Assembly (NCBI GenBank): GCA_024509875.1
Contig: JAMPIV010019855.1
Span: forward strand, 336,090-400,089
Source: Oreohelix idahoensis
Lineage: Eukaryota; Mollusca; Gastropoda; Stylommatophora; Oreohelicidae
Direction of reading: 5' to 3'
DNA: 64,000 bases
The notes beneath the pieces were generated by a model. It did no database searches. It saw nothing but the letters and a program-made list of their open reading frames with translations, and was not told the DNA's origin. Positions 1 through 11,887 of this stretch are shown piece by piece (position 1 is the first letter of the stretch; every line of letters starts with the position of its first letter). The position numbers and the translations under genes were made by a program.

Positions 1-614
1 AAGAATTTACGCAATGGTTTATTCTGGCTCGTTGAGCCCCCACCGCTGAGTTAATCAGTGGAATTATTATTATAATATACAGCTCGGTTTAGAGTGTGTG
101 TTTAGTAACTTTGACTGAGACAAACATGTGGTACATTTAAAATGATTGAATCGAAGTTAAATTTGTATAATTACAAATAACAAAATTTATTTATCACTTT
201 AAGTTTAACAGTTTAAAAGAAAGGAATAATAGTTAGTTACAAAATGACGTTTTCATCACACGGGTGATGGGTTTTGGATAAGCAGTTCAAGTGGCACCAT
301 ATAGGTTAACTTAGCTGCCAATGGTGATTCTAATCCTCCGTATGGGTTGGTTCTTTTCACTCTGCTCGCGCTCGTCTCTGGTCAAAGTTCCCAGAACTTC
401 AAGGAGTAACGGCCAAGCGGGTTCTGCGTCTGTCTATAAGAACCTCTTATGATGGCCCCGCATAACATCAGTCCGCTTCTACCTTCACTTGGTTCCAGAG
501 ATAGTACTTTCTGCTGGTACCAACAATAACTATGATAGAAGAATAGAAACGAATGCTCTTCTGAGTATTGTGTTTTCCAACCCATAGTTATGGGTTCATA
601 TCTTCCCATACCAC
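1..614. other. Unassigned left flank
   Basis: This is the sequence to the left of the family A array. I see no coding region, RNA gene or repeat here that recurs elsewhere in the window. The minus-strand open frame at 382-609 has no recognisable motif and is probably chance. The last bases before the LTR are ACCAC, which do not match the GTGTG that follows the right end of the array. Confidence 0.5.
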
Positions 615-3268
615 TGTGACAGACAACTCAGCCGTCCCTGAATTTGTTAGATGATGGTAAGAACCCTCTCATAACATCGGTACCCCTGAAGTGTTGCATG
701 ATATGGTACGACCCTTCGTAACGACCCCTTCGGATAGCATCAGTGCTCCTGAATATTGTGGTAACTTTTCGTCAAACGGGATTTTTTTTCACCTGGACTC
801 ATTAGCTATGCAACCTTTCCACGCAGATGGTCAACACGTTTGCTGATTAATATGTGGACAGTTTATCTACCGTTCATTCTGGTCATCATATTGATTTAAG
901 GAGAGGTTAAATAACGCCCACGGATATCTCTTGAGCAATCATATGCAGTTATTTTCATTAACGTGGCCAGTAGGGGGCGTTGCCAGCATCAAACGATAGT
1001 AGCGACCACGATCAAAGACACGGGGGGGGGGGAATCTCAGGAAAGACTAGCGGCACGCTATCAAAAAGGCAGTAGTGGTCCCTGAAACGAACGACGCAAG
1101 TTCCTGCCGGTATTTCGCATCTCGGTGTTAACCACAGAAACGATCGCAGTGGACGCGAACGGGAAAGCCGAAACGGACGCAATGAGCGGAGATACGGAAA
1201 ACCAGGGGCGGCATCTCTCTTTAGTCTGGCGGTCAGATCCCCGAAAGTCTCATGAGATCTAAAAAGGTGTCAAATTTTAACATGTCCCACTCATCTTACA
1301 TTCTATTTTAGATATATACAGACCACGAAGAAATGCATTTTATCACTCGTTGGCCAGACCTTGACAGAAGCACTAGCTATATTTGAAATCGTGTTAGATT
1401 TTCCCCTGGATTTTCATATATATTTGCAGTGAATTCTATTCTGTGCAAAACGTTAAAATATAATTGTGTAAAGTGATCAGTGGTCTAGCTCATTCATTCT
1501 ATTTCACTGAATTTTGCGTTAATTTAAATCTATTAAATTAAAACATCTCAATAGTTTCAGTTGTAAATGTAATGATATATCTATTATATTATTTCAAAAG
1601 ATAATAGATGCTTAAATGCTTAAATTAACTTTTAAAAGTCGCGAAAAAATTTATAACTAATTGAGTTAAGTCATATATATAGATGTGTGTTTTAACCATT
1701 TAAACTCGCGAAGTGTCTTCTTAAATATATAATTAAATACGCGAGTGTATATTATAGTCTTAACGGGAAATTCATCGCGCTTTAGAATGTTATTTGATTT
1801 TTCGGTATATTACATGTTTTTTTTCATACAGAGTGATCGAAACCTGCGATCCCAGCAATAAAGAAATCATACATCTTAAAACTTCCAGACACATTGATGA
1901 AAAATTTTAAATTTAGTCTTGTGGCGGTCCGATGCTGCCTAGCTATCATAATTACATGAAAGAAAGCCTACCCAAGAATATTTAAAAAGAAACCATCAAA
2001 TTAAATTAAAATCTGTAAGATGAACTGGAAGATGAACAGTGCCAGTAGCGATATTTTATTTACTGCCCTACTGTGAGAGAGTACATATTTACCTGAACTG
2101 TGACTGGGCCTAGTTTTTCCTCACTGGATTAAAAACCTACCATCCAGTTGCTATCATCACGCCTTGAAGGAATTTTACCTCCAGCAGCGAAATTAAAGAG
2201 ACCACTCCATCCTCAACCCTGTATTGAATTGTGTCAGTGCCATCCCATAGACTCCTTTCTATATAATAAAACACAAGAACTCTTAGGCTTCAAGTCCGGC
2301 GATAAGTGGGAATATTTGCTATCAGCAAACCTCGCTACATCTGGGGCGGGACATCGAAGTACTAGACATTTTCACATGTCAAGAGTGTAATTGCTGTTTA
2401 TATAATTCTATGGATTGTCTGATGCTGCAATCGGTAAGTGTGTGTGAGTATATGAGTGGGGGCCCTCACGCGCGTGCATGAAATGACAGGAGATTTAATT
2501 TTTGGCAAACCATTTGTTAACTTGCCTACCGGGTAATACATTTTCTGTATACCCTGCATTGTTCCTTTAAGTGGGATATTTTGTTAACTCTGTTTAACCC
2601 CCCCCCCCCCTTTTTTTTTCTTCATTTGCTTAGTAACGGGAAGAACAATTGGGAATAACAGGATTTTTGTCTACCACCCACACTTAATATTGTAACACCT
2701 CTTTCAGAGTAATTAAATTCACTGTTGGGTTACATTACCTATGTTCCTGATAACTATCTATCTTTGGACTGGGTTTATCTTTGTCTAATAAGCGGGAAGG
2801 GCTTAGTCGATACCAGTCTTCTTCACCCCCTCCCCACCTTGTTATTTGTATTTTTTGTACTTATGATATTTTTCCTGAAACACTTGATATTTGTTTGTGA
2901 TTTGATTTTTAAGGTTAATAAACAGCATAAACTTATTTAGTACTGTGTTGGAATACCCAAAGCCCAAAATTTCCTCTATCTGTTTAATATAGTTTGTATT
3001 TTCGTGCGTCTGTGTGTTTGAAGCACCAAATCGGTGTGAGCGCAGATGTGTGTCTGGAAACTGGCAAATAATTGTTTGACCAGGAGAGTGAAGAGAAGAT
3101 TGAGAGGAACGATTTGTCGTAAATAAGTCTGTCCTTACTCTCCCCAGCACTCTGTGAAGCAACTATTTACTCTCTACATTTTCTATCACTGAGCTTTTCA
3201 CCACCATTCTCCACTCTAAACAGGACCACTATTTCTAAGACTCTTTCTCTCAAAATAAATTTACGACA
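615..3268 (+). repeat. Family A LTR 1 (5' LTR of copy 1)
   Basis: This 2654-bp direct repeat begins TGTGACAGAC and ends TTTACGACA, so it has TGT...ACA ends. The same sequence recurs at 8519 and 16397, and a divergent reverse copy lies at 43895. It holds a G-run near 1022-1032 and a C/T run near 2600-2620, both variable in length between copies. AATAAA motifs near 2917 and 3253 are candidate polyadenylation signals. By eye it differs from LTR 2 by roughly 3 percent in the first kilobase. Short frames inside it lack ATG starts and I do not treat them as genes. Confidence 0.9.
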
Positions 3269-3990
3269 ATATTTGGCTGGCTCGCCGGGATAAAGATATT
3301 TTTGAGTCTGATTAAGTCTGGGTCTAACTAGATAGAGTGTGAATGTTCTGTCTTTGTGAATTAGGGAAATAAATAAAAAAATTAATTACACCCCTAGACA
3401 ACGCCTTTTAGTATTTGGGTCGTCCACACAGCATATTTACAGGTTGTTTTCTTTCCACAGCAGTAGAAAGTACGGATAATCATAAATTCGGTTAGCTAAA
3501 TTATCCTCTGGCAGAGAAAATTAAATTTTTTCTTTATAAGATTTGCTGGGATTGCCTGATTGTTTTTACAGTCACTAAAGGTTTTTGAAGTTAAAAAGAG
3601 TTGAGCTTAGCTAAAGGCGCCTTGTTCTGACTTCCTTAAGTCTAGTTAACACGTCTCTTCTCATAAACTGACTTCAGGAGTTTTGTGACGGAGAATTAAA
3701 ATTTTAGGGACAATTTTTTTTCCTTTTAAATTGTTTTAATATAAATCTTTCTCTACTGTTAGTAAAAGTAGATTTTTTCTAGTGTAACTTACCATTTTAA
3801 CGTGGCATAGTCGCGTGCGTTAAAAGTCTTAAGTGACAATAATATCAGCGATAAGTTTGCACATTACAAAGTAGGAGGTAACACAAGTAAATTTATACTT
3901 TGTGTTTTTTTCTCGTAGCGGCTTTGAGTTTTTTCCCCTTCTTGTTCTTTCTTACTATTCTCTAGTCTTAGAAGCATCCAGTTCTTTGGC
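3269..3990 (+). other. Family A leader with primer-binding site at 3274-3291
   Basis: This untranslated leader lies between the LTR and gag. Five bases after the LTR end comes TGGCTGGCTCGCCGGGAT. Its complement ends in CCA and reads like a tRNA T-stem plus acceptor 3' strand, which is the expected form of a minus-strand primer-binding site. I cannot name the tRNA. The same site is at 11168-11185 in copy 2. The rest of the leader is AT-rich and almost identical in the two copies. Confidence 0.65.
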
Positions 3991-6900
3991 ATGGCAGAGA
4001 AAATTAGGATAAGATCCATTTTGCGACAGGAGGCAAAGGACTCAGGATTAGAAGGAGAAGCCACGAACCTGTTTGTCAACAGTTAACTTGAAAGGTATGA
4101 CGCGGAGCAACAGAGAACAGAAGCTGAGAGGAAGGAAGAAAAAGAGAGAGCAGAGAGGAAAGAAGCACAGGATAGAGCAGAGAAGAAAGAAGCGGAAGAG
4201 AGGGCAGAAGCTAGGAAGAAAGAAGCGGACGATCGTCAATTGGAGCAGAAGAAAATTGAGGCATAGATAGAAGCTCGCAGGGAAAAAGAGAAAGACAGGG
4301 AAAGACAGCACGAACTGGCGCTTAAGGCTTTAGAGAGTCGGGGCGCCTCTACTTCAAATAACGGAGAGCCGTCTTCGCCCCAGTCTCAGTCAATGGATCT
4401 CTCCAGCACTCAATCTGCCAAATTAACTGCGATGTCTTTTGCTTTAGAGTCTTTTCCTAGCCCCAATGAAAAAATTGACACCTTCCTAGAGAAATTCGAG
4501 AGGCTCGCAAATCTGTATGGGTTAGAGAGTTCCCGTTGGGCACTTAAACTCTCAACGTCATTAAAAGGTAATGCGTATGACGTATATACAAAGCTGGGAA
4601 CCAACCAACATGATTACGACATGCTGAAGAAGGCCTTGCTAGAGCGGTTTGAGTTGACCGCCCGAAAATTTCTGCAAATGTTCAGAAACAGCCGGAAAGA
4701 GAGCACGGAAACATTTCCGCAGTTCTCTTCACGTCTCACGGGCTATTTGACAAAGTGCATAGAATTATCTGACCTACCTCTTACATATGAGGGACTACTT
4801 GAACTTGTTCTTGTGGAACAGATAAAGTCAACTTTGTCAAACGAAACCCGTAGATTTTTGGCTGAACAGGGCGCAGTCAGGCTTGAGGACATCCTCAATA
4901 AGGCAGAACGCTATACCAATGCAATGGCCGAACTTCCCAGCACTAAACGTAAACCCACAGATGAACCATCTCATAAACAAAATCTAGAGCAGTCATCCTA
5001 TTCCTCAAATTCCTCTCAGAATTATAACCAACGAGAAAATAATACCCAGAGACCTCCTCAGGAAAAATCGAAATTCTACAAAACCCGACTTTCCCCAAAT
5101 AATAATTCTGATCAACCCACCAAGCCTCCGTGGCAGCGCGGCTACCAAGGTCAAGGAAAAGGGAAGACCCCTACACAAGGAACGTCTGATCAGGGCAAGC
5201 AAACCGGGCCTAACCGCATCGGATGCCTGCATACAGCCTCGCCAGGTAGAGTCAATGTCAGTGATTCTCAACCTGAGGGGGACCGACCCTCAACGCGAGG
5301 AACTGTAATTTTGAATGGTACCTCAACTACTTGTCTCTTTGACACTGGACTAAGCTTTAGTTGTATTGTCGCCAGACACCTAGTCAAACCAGGTCAGGAG
5401 ACAGAGGAAACCGTCAAACTTAGTGGAGTTTTCAGGAGTGATGCACCCAGGACGCTTCCTATCGCACTGGTAGAGATACACTCTGATTTTGTCAGAGGTG
5501 TTATTAAAGCGGCCATAATGGATGATCCTATCTACCCAGTTATCCTGGGATGTAGATATGTGTTTATTGGGAGACCTAAGGAGCCGATTGTGGCAGCGGT
5601 AACCACAAGAGGGCAAACCAAGAAGGAGAGGGAGCCTGCGCCAAATTTGTTGCCGAATGAACTGAAGGAGGCGCAACAAAAGGACCCTACTCTGGAGCTC
5701 TGCTTTAGAAAACTGCCCATGGCTAAGGACCCCAGACACAACGGAGACATCTTTTCTAAGGATGGCGTATTGTATCGTAGAACGGGCAACCCGGACACGG
5801 GGAATAACCAGCTCCTAGTACCGACGCAGTACAGAAGCCAGATCTTAGAAATGGGGCACTCTCTTCCCTTTAGCGGACATATGGGACAAAACGCCACTAT
5901 TCAGCGAATAAAAAACCACTATTGGTGGCCAGGAATGAACTCTGACATTATCAGGTACGTGAAATCCTGCGCCCAGTGCCAACGGGTAGCACCCAAGCAC
6001 TTGACACCCCCAGTACCTATGGGGCAAATGCCAATAGTGGGTACTCCATTTGAACGGGTTGCTGTCGACATCATTGGACCCCTGGAAAGGACCAAAAGAA
6101 GGAACAGGTTCATCCTGACCTTAGTCGACACTTGCACAATGTGGGCCGAAGCTGTACCGCTAACATGCATAGATTCCAAGCATGTCGCAGAAGCCCTCGT
6201 GCAAATTTTTACACGGTTGGGATTCCCTCAACAAGTTTTGACGGACAATGGATCCCAATTCCGTAGCCTGTTAATGGAGGAGATCTTTAAGATCTTGAGG
6301 GCCAAACATATCCACACAAGTCCCTACCATCCGGCCGGAAATGGGCTCGTGGAACGTTTTAATGGCAGCCTCACCACCATGTTACGTAAGCTGGGTCAGG
6401 AGAAACCGGAAGACTGGGACCTATATATATCGGCTGCCTTATTCGCCTACCGAGAGGTTCCCCAAGCGTCTACGGGATTCCCGCCTGCTACACTTTTATT
6501 TGGCAGACCTATAAAGGGGCCACTAGAAGCCTTACTTCGGTCCCTGACAGACCAAAAGGCTGACGAGACAGTCGTCTCTGCAAGCAAGTATGTATCTGAG
6601 CTCAAGGAAAGGTTAAAGCTAGGATGGGATCTAGCTACTACCAACCTTAAGAAAGCCCGCGCTAAACATGCTAAAAGATACAACAAAGCTGCAAAAGAGA
6701 GAGAACTACAACCAGGGGAGAAAGTTTTGTTGCTACTTCCAACCGGAAGCAATAAACTTCGCATCGGATGGCAAGGGCCGTTTACCGTCCTTAAAAAGAT
6801 CTCACGTACCAATTACAAGATCTCCATCAAAGGAAAGGAGAAGGTCTTCCACATAAATCTGCTTAAGAAATATTTGGAAAGACCGGTGCCATCCTCCGAG

Positions 6901-8484
6901 CATCTCCTGGCTGTCGCCATAGCAACGGAAGACGAGGAAGATGATGATGGTTGCATGGAGTACCCATTGCAACCCACAGAATCCTTTAAAGATGTCAAGT
7001 TCGGCGACAATCTCTCACCAGAACAACAAACAGAAACCAGGGCTCTACTAAAACAGTACAGTGCAGTCTTAACGGATGTACCTGGTCGAACAAATCTCAT
7101 TGAATTTGATATGAAATTAACAAACGAGACCCCTGTTCGAACCAGAGTTTACCCCATCCCGTACGCTAAAGCTGATGCACTTCGCGGAGAAATAGACAAG
7201 CTGCGTCAGGCAGGAATTATCAGTGAGTCTACATCTCCTTACAGTTCGAGTGTAGTGCTGTTGCAGAAGCCCAATAAGGAAGTTCGGCTGTGTATAGATT
7301 ACCGGCTGCTAAACGCTGTAACGGAATTCCAGCCCGAACCTCTCCAAACTGTTTCTGAGTTGTTCACCAAGCTCAGCAAAGCAAAGATTTTCTCCAAGAT
7401 TGACCTCAGTAAAGGTTATTATCAAATACCAGTCAAGGAGGAAATTAAACCTTTGTTAGCTTTCAGCACTAGTGAAGGACATTACACATTTAATGTGATG
7501 CCGTTCGGATTGCATAACGCACCAGGAGTGTTCACCAGGATGATGAGGAAGCTTCTAGAACCTTTGCAAAGTCCCCATATCCATAATTTCATGGATGACA
7601 TATTAATTGCATCGGAAACCTACGAAGAACATATTGCTACGGTTGCTATGCTCCTCAGGAGACTACAGGAAACTGGTCTCACAGCCAGACCTAGCAAATG
7701 TCTCATCGGGTTTGAACAGTTAGACTTCCTGGGGCATACTATTTCTCACGGATGCAGTTGGCCTATTAAGAAGAACGTGGAGAAAATAGTGGCAGCAAAA
7801 AGACCCCGAACGAAGAAAGACGTACGTTCCTTCATATCACTATGTGCATATTATCAGAAATACATCCAGAACTTCAACGGACTGACGGCACCTCTGACTG
7901 ACCTCACAAAGAAAGGTTGTCCTGATAAGGTCATATGGGATCAAAAGTGCGAACACGCGTACAGCACTTTGAAAGGACAGTTGTCTGCATACCCCATTTT
8001 GAGGTTGCCTGACCTCAAGAAACCTTTTGTACTGCGGGTCGACGCGTCAGGTCAGGGCATCGGGTCAACACTGCTTCAAGCCGAGGACAGTGACCTGAAC
8101 ATGCTATTTCCAGTTGCCTATGGCAGTCGGAAATTAAATAAAGCTGAACGGAACTACAGCGTAGTTGAAAGAGAATGTCTCGCTCTGATTGACGGTATCA
8201 GACGCCATCATGAGTTTCTCTATGGGACATCTTTCACGGTGCAAACAGACCACGCTCCGTTAGCCTTTCTTGGTGCCAATAAAGAATTTAACGCAAGGAT
8301 CATGCGTTGGGCCCTTCTTTTAAGCGTTTATTCTTTCAAAGTGGAATATATTCCGGGAAGACAGAATGTCGGGGCGGATTTCCTGAGTAGAAACTGGACT
8401 ACGGAGGAAGAGGAAGAAGTTGAAGATACCAATCATCCTAAAGCTACCGATCAGGGCAGCTTCATTGTCATAAATCAAACATGA
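3991..8484 (+). pseudogene. Family A copy 1 Gag-Pol polyprotein, two nonsense codons in Gag
   Basis: This is a single Gag-Pol frame. By homology to copy 2 the start is the ATG at 3991. In-frame stops at 4084-4086 and 4264-4266 break the N-terminal charged coil, and the frame is then open from 4267 with an internal ATG at 4393. Counting from 4393: Gag capsid about 20-190; a basic Q/N/G-rich tail without CCHC knuckles; aspartic protease DTG 317-319; zinc-binding H489, H496, C526, C529; integrase triad D559, D618, E654 (35 residues between the last two); GPF 795-797; RT with FMDD 1066-1069; RNase H D1217, E1261, D1286. Integrase precedes RT, as in Gmr1-group elements. All Pol catalytic residues are present. 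The N-terminal coil is six codons longer than in copy 2. Confidence 0.9.
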
Positions 8485-8500
8485 AAAGATGTTTTCATGT
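8479..8500 (+). other. Perfect 9-bp hairpin across the Pol stop codon, copy 1
   Basis: ACATGAAAA and TTTTCATGT form a perfect 9-bp stem around the loop GATG. The Pol TGA stop lies inside the 5' arm. The polypurine tract follows four bases after the hairpin. The identical structure is at 16357-16378 in copy 2. The stem is seen directly; a role in RNA 3' processing or plus-strand priming is only inference. Confidence 0.6.
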
Positions 8501-8503
8501 CTC

Positions 8504-8518
8504 AAAAGAGGGGACGAT
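8504..8518 (+). other. Polypurine tract, copy 1
   Basis: AAAAGAGGGGA followed by CGAT lies directly before the TGTGAC start of the shared LTR. This is the expected place and composition for the plus-strand primer. The same tract precedes the LTR at 16397. Confidence 0.75.
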
Positions 8519-11162
8519 TGTGACAGACAACTCAGCCGTCTCTGAATTTGTTAGATGATGGTAAGAAGCCTCTCATAACATCGGTACCCCTGAAGTGTTG
8601 CATGATATGGTACGACCCTTCGTAACGACCCCTTCAGATAGCATCAGTGCCCCCGAATATTGTGGTAACTTTTCGTCAAACGGGATTTTTTTTCACCTGG
8701 ACTCATTAGCTATGCAACCTTTCCACGCAGATGGTCAACACGTTTGCTGATTAATATGTGGACAGTTTATCTACCGTTCATTCTGGTCATCGTACTGATT
8801 TAAGGAGAGGTTAAATAACGCCCACGGATATCTCTTGAGCAATCATATGCAGTTATTTTCATTAACTTGGCCAGTGGGGGGCGTTGCCAGCATCAAACGA
8901 TAGTAGCGACCACGATCAAAGACACTGGGGGGATCTCAGGAAAGACTAGTGGCACGCTATCAAAAAGACAGTAGTGGTCACTGAAACGAACGACGCAAGT
9001 TCCAGTCGGTATTTCGCATCTCGGTGTTAACCACAGAACCGATCGCAGTGGACGCGAACGGGAAAGCCGAAGCGGACGCAACGAGCGGAGATACGGAAAA
9101 CCAGGGGCGGCATCTCTCTTTAGTCTGGCGGTCAGATCCCCGAAAGTCTCATGAGATCTAAAAAGGTGTCAAATTTTAACATGTCCCACTCATCTTACAT
9201 TCCATTTTAGATACATACAGTCCATGAAGAAATGCATTTTATCACTCGTTGGCCAGACCTTGATAGAAGCACTAGCTATATTTGAAATTGTGTTAGATTT
9301 TCCCCTGGATTTTCATATATATTTGCAGTGAATTCTATTCTGTGCAAAACGGTAAAATATAATTGTGTAAAGTGATCAGTGGTCTAGCTCATTCATTCTA
9401 TTTCACTGGATTTTGCGTTAATTTAAATCTATTAAATTAAACCATATCAATAGTTCCAGTTGTAAATGAAATGATATATCTATTATATTATTTCAAAAGA
9501 TAATAGATGCTTAAATGCTTAAATTAACTTTTAAAAGTCGCGAAGGAATTTATAACTAATTGAGTTAAGTCATATATATAGATGTGTGTTTTAACCATTT
9601 AAACTCGCGAAGTGTCTTCTTAAATATATAATTAAATACGCAAGTGTATATTATAGTCTTAACGGGAAATTCATCGCGCTGTATAATGTTATTTGATTTT
9701 TCGGTATATTACATATTTTTTCTTTCATAAAGAGTGATCGTAACCTGCGATGCCAGCAATAAAGAAATCATACATCTTAAAACTTCTAGACAAATTGATG
9801 AAACACTTTAAATTTAATCTTGTGGCGGTCCGATGCTGCCTAGCTATCATAATTACATGAAAGAAAGCCTACCCAAGAATATTTAAAAAGAAACCATCAA
9901 ATTAAATTACAATCTGTAAGATAAACTGGAAGATGAACAGTGCCAGTAGCGATATTTTATTTACTGCCCTACTGTGAGAGAGTACATATTTACCTGAACT
10001 GTGACTGGGCCTAGTTTTTCCTCACTGGATTTAAAACCTACCATCCAGTTGCTATCATCACGCCTTGAAGGAATTTTACCTCCAGCAGCGAAATTAAAGA
10101 GACCACTCCATCCTCACCCCTGTATTGAATTGTGTCAGTGCCATCCATAGACTCCTTTTTATATAATAAAACACAAGAACTCTTAGGCTTCAAGTCCGGC
10201 GATAAGTGGAAATATTTGCTATCAGCAAACCTCGCTACATCTGGGGCGGGACATCGAAGTACTAGACATTTTCACATGTCAAGAGTGTAATTGCTGTTTA
10301 TATAATTCTATGGATTGTCTGATGCTGCAATCGGTAAGTGTGTGTGAGTATATGAGTGTGGGCCCTCACGCGCATGCATGAAATGACAGGAGATTTAATT
10401 TTTGGCAAACCATTTGTTAACTTGCCTACCGGGTAATACATTTTCTGTATACCCTGCATTGTTCCTTTAAGTGGGATATTTTGTTAACTCTGTTTACCCC
10501 CCCCCCTTTTTTTCTTCATTTGCTTAGTAAAGGGAAGAACAATTGGGAATAACAGGATTTTTGTCTACCACCCACACTTAATATTGTAACACCTCTTTCA
10601 GAGTAATTAGATTCACTGTTGGGTTACATTACCTATGTTCCTGATAACTATCTATCTTTGGACTGGGTTTATCTTTGTCTAATAAGCGGGAAGGGCTTAG
10701 TCGATACCAGTCTTCTTCACCCCCTCCCCACCTTGTTATTTGTATTTTTTGTACGTATAATATTTTTCCTGAAACACTTGATATTTGTTTGTGATTTGAT
10801 TTTTAAGGTTAATAAACAGCATAAACTTATTTAGTACTGTGTTGGAATACCCAAAGCCCAAAATTTCCCCTATCTGTTTAATATAGTTTGTATTCACGTG
10901 CGTCTGTGTGTTTGAAGCACCAAATCGGTGTGAGCGCAGGTGTGTGTCTGGAAACTGGCAAATAATTGTTTGACCAGGAGAGTGAAGAGAAGATTGAGAG
11001 GAACGATTTGTCGTAAATAAGTCTGTCCTTACTCTCCCCAGCACTCTGTGAAGCAACTATTTACTCTCTACATTTTCTATCACTGAGCTTTTCACCACCA
11101 TTCTCCACTCTAAACAGGACCACTATTTCTAAGACTCTTTCTCTCAAAATAAATTTACGACA
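8519..11162 (+). repeat. Family A LTR 2, shared by both copies
   Basis: This 2644-bp LTR, from TGTGACAGAC to TTTACGACA, is at once the 3' LTR of copy 1 and the 5' LTR of copy 2. By eye it resembles LTR 3 more than LTR 1. Examples are shared bases in the GACACTGGGGGG and CAGTCGG segments. This suggests that LTR 2 and LTR 3 are the original pair of element 2. Confidence 0.9.
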
Positions 11163-11887
11163 ATATTTGGCTGGCTCGCCGGGATAAAGATATTTTTGAG
11201 TCTGATTAAGTCTGGGTCTAACTAGATAGAGTGTGAATGTTCTGTCTTTGTGAATTAGGGAAATAAATAAAAAAATTAATAACACCCCTAGACAACGCCT
11301 TTTAGTATTTGGTTCGTCCACACAGCATATTTACAGGCTGTTTTCTTTCCACAGCAGTAGAAAGTACGGATAATCATAAATTCGGTTAGCTAAATTATCC
11401 TCTGGCAGAGAAAATTAAATTTTTTCTTTATAAGATTTGCTGGGATTGCCTGATTGTTTTTACAGTCACTAAAGGTTTTTGAAGTTAAAAAGAGTTGAGC
11501 TTAGCTAAAGGCGCCTTGTTCTGACTTCCTTAAGTCTAGTTAACACGTCTCTTCTCATAAACTGACTTCAGGAGTTTTGTGACGGAGAATTAAAATTTTA
11601 GGGACAATTTTTTTTTCCTTTTAAATTGTTTTAATATAAATCTTTCTCTACTGTTAGTAAAAGTAGATTTTTTTCTAGTGTAACTTACCATTTTAACGTG
11701 GCATAGTCGCGTGCGTTAAAAGTCTTAAGTGACAATAATAGCAGCGATAAGTTTTCACATTACAAAGTAGGAGGTAACACAAGTAAATTTATACTTTGTG
11801 TTTTTTTTCTCGTAGCGGCTTTGAGTTTTTTCCCCTTCTTGTTCTTTCTTACTATTCTCTAGTCTTAGAAGCATCCAGTTCTTTGGC
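11163..11887 (+). other. Family A leader, copy 2 (primer-binding site 11168-11185)
   Basis: This is the counterpart of 3269-3990 with only scattered differences. The primer-binding site TGGCTGGCTCGCCGGGAT is unchanged. I see no independent coding signal. Confidence 0.65.

Noticed and set aside
2842..3162. Antisense open frame in the family A LTR, also open in LTR 2, LTR 3 and partly in the old solo LTR
   Set aside because: It starts with TTG or GTG rather than ATG, has no recognised motif, and its recurrence follows from LTR duplication. A substitution-rate test across many LTRs would be needed to revive it.
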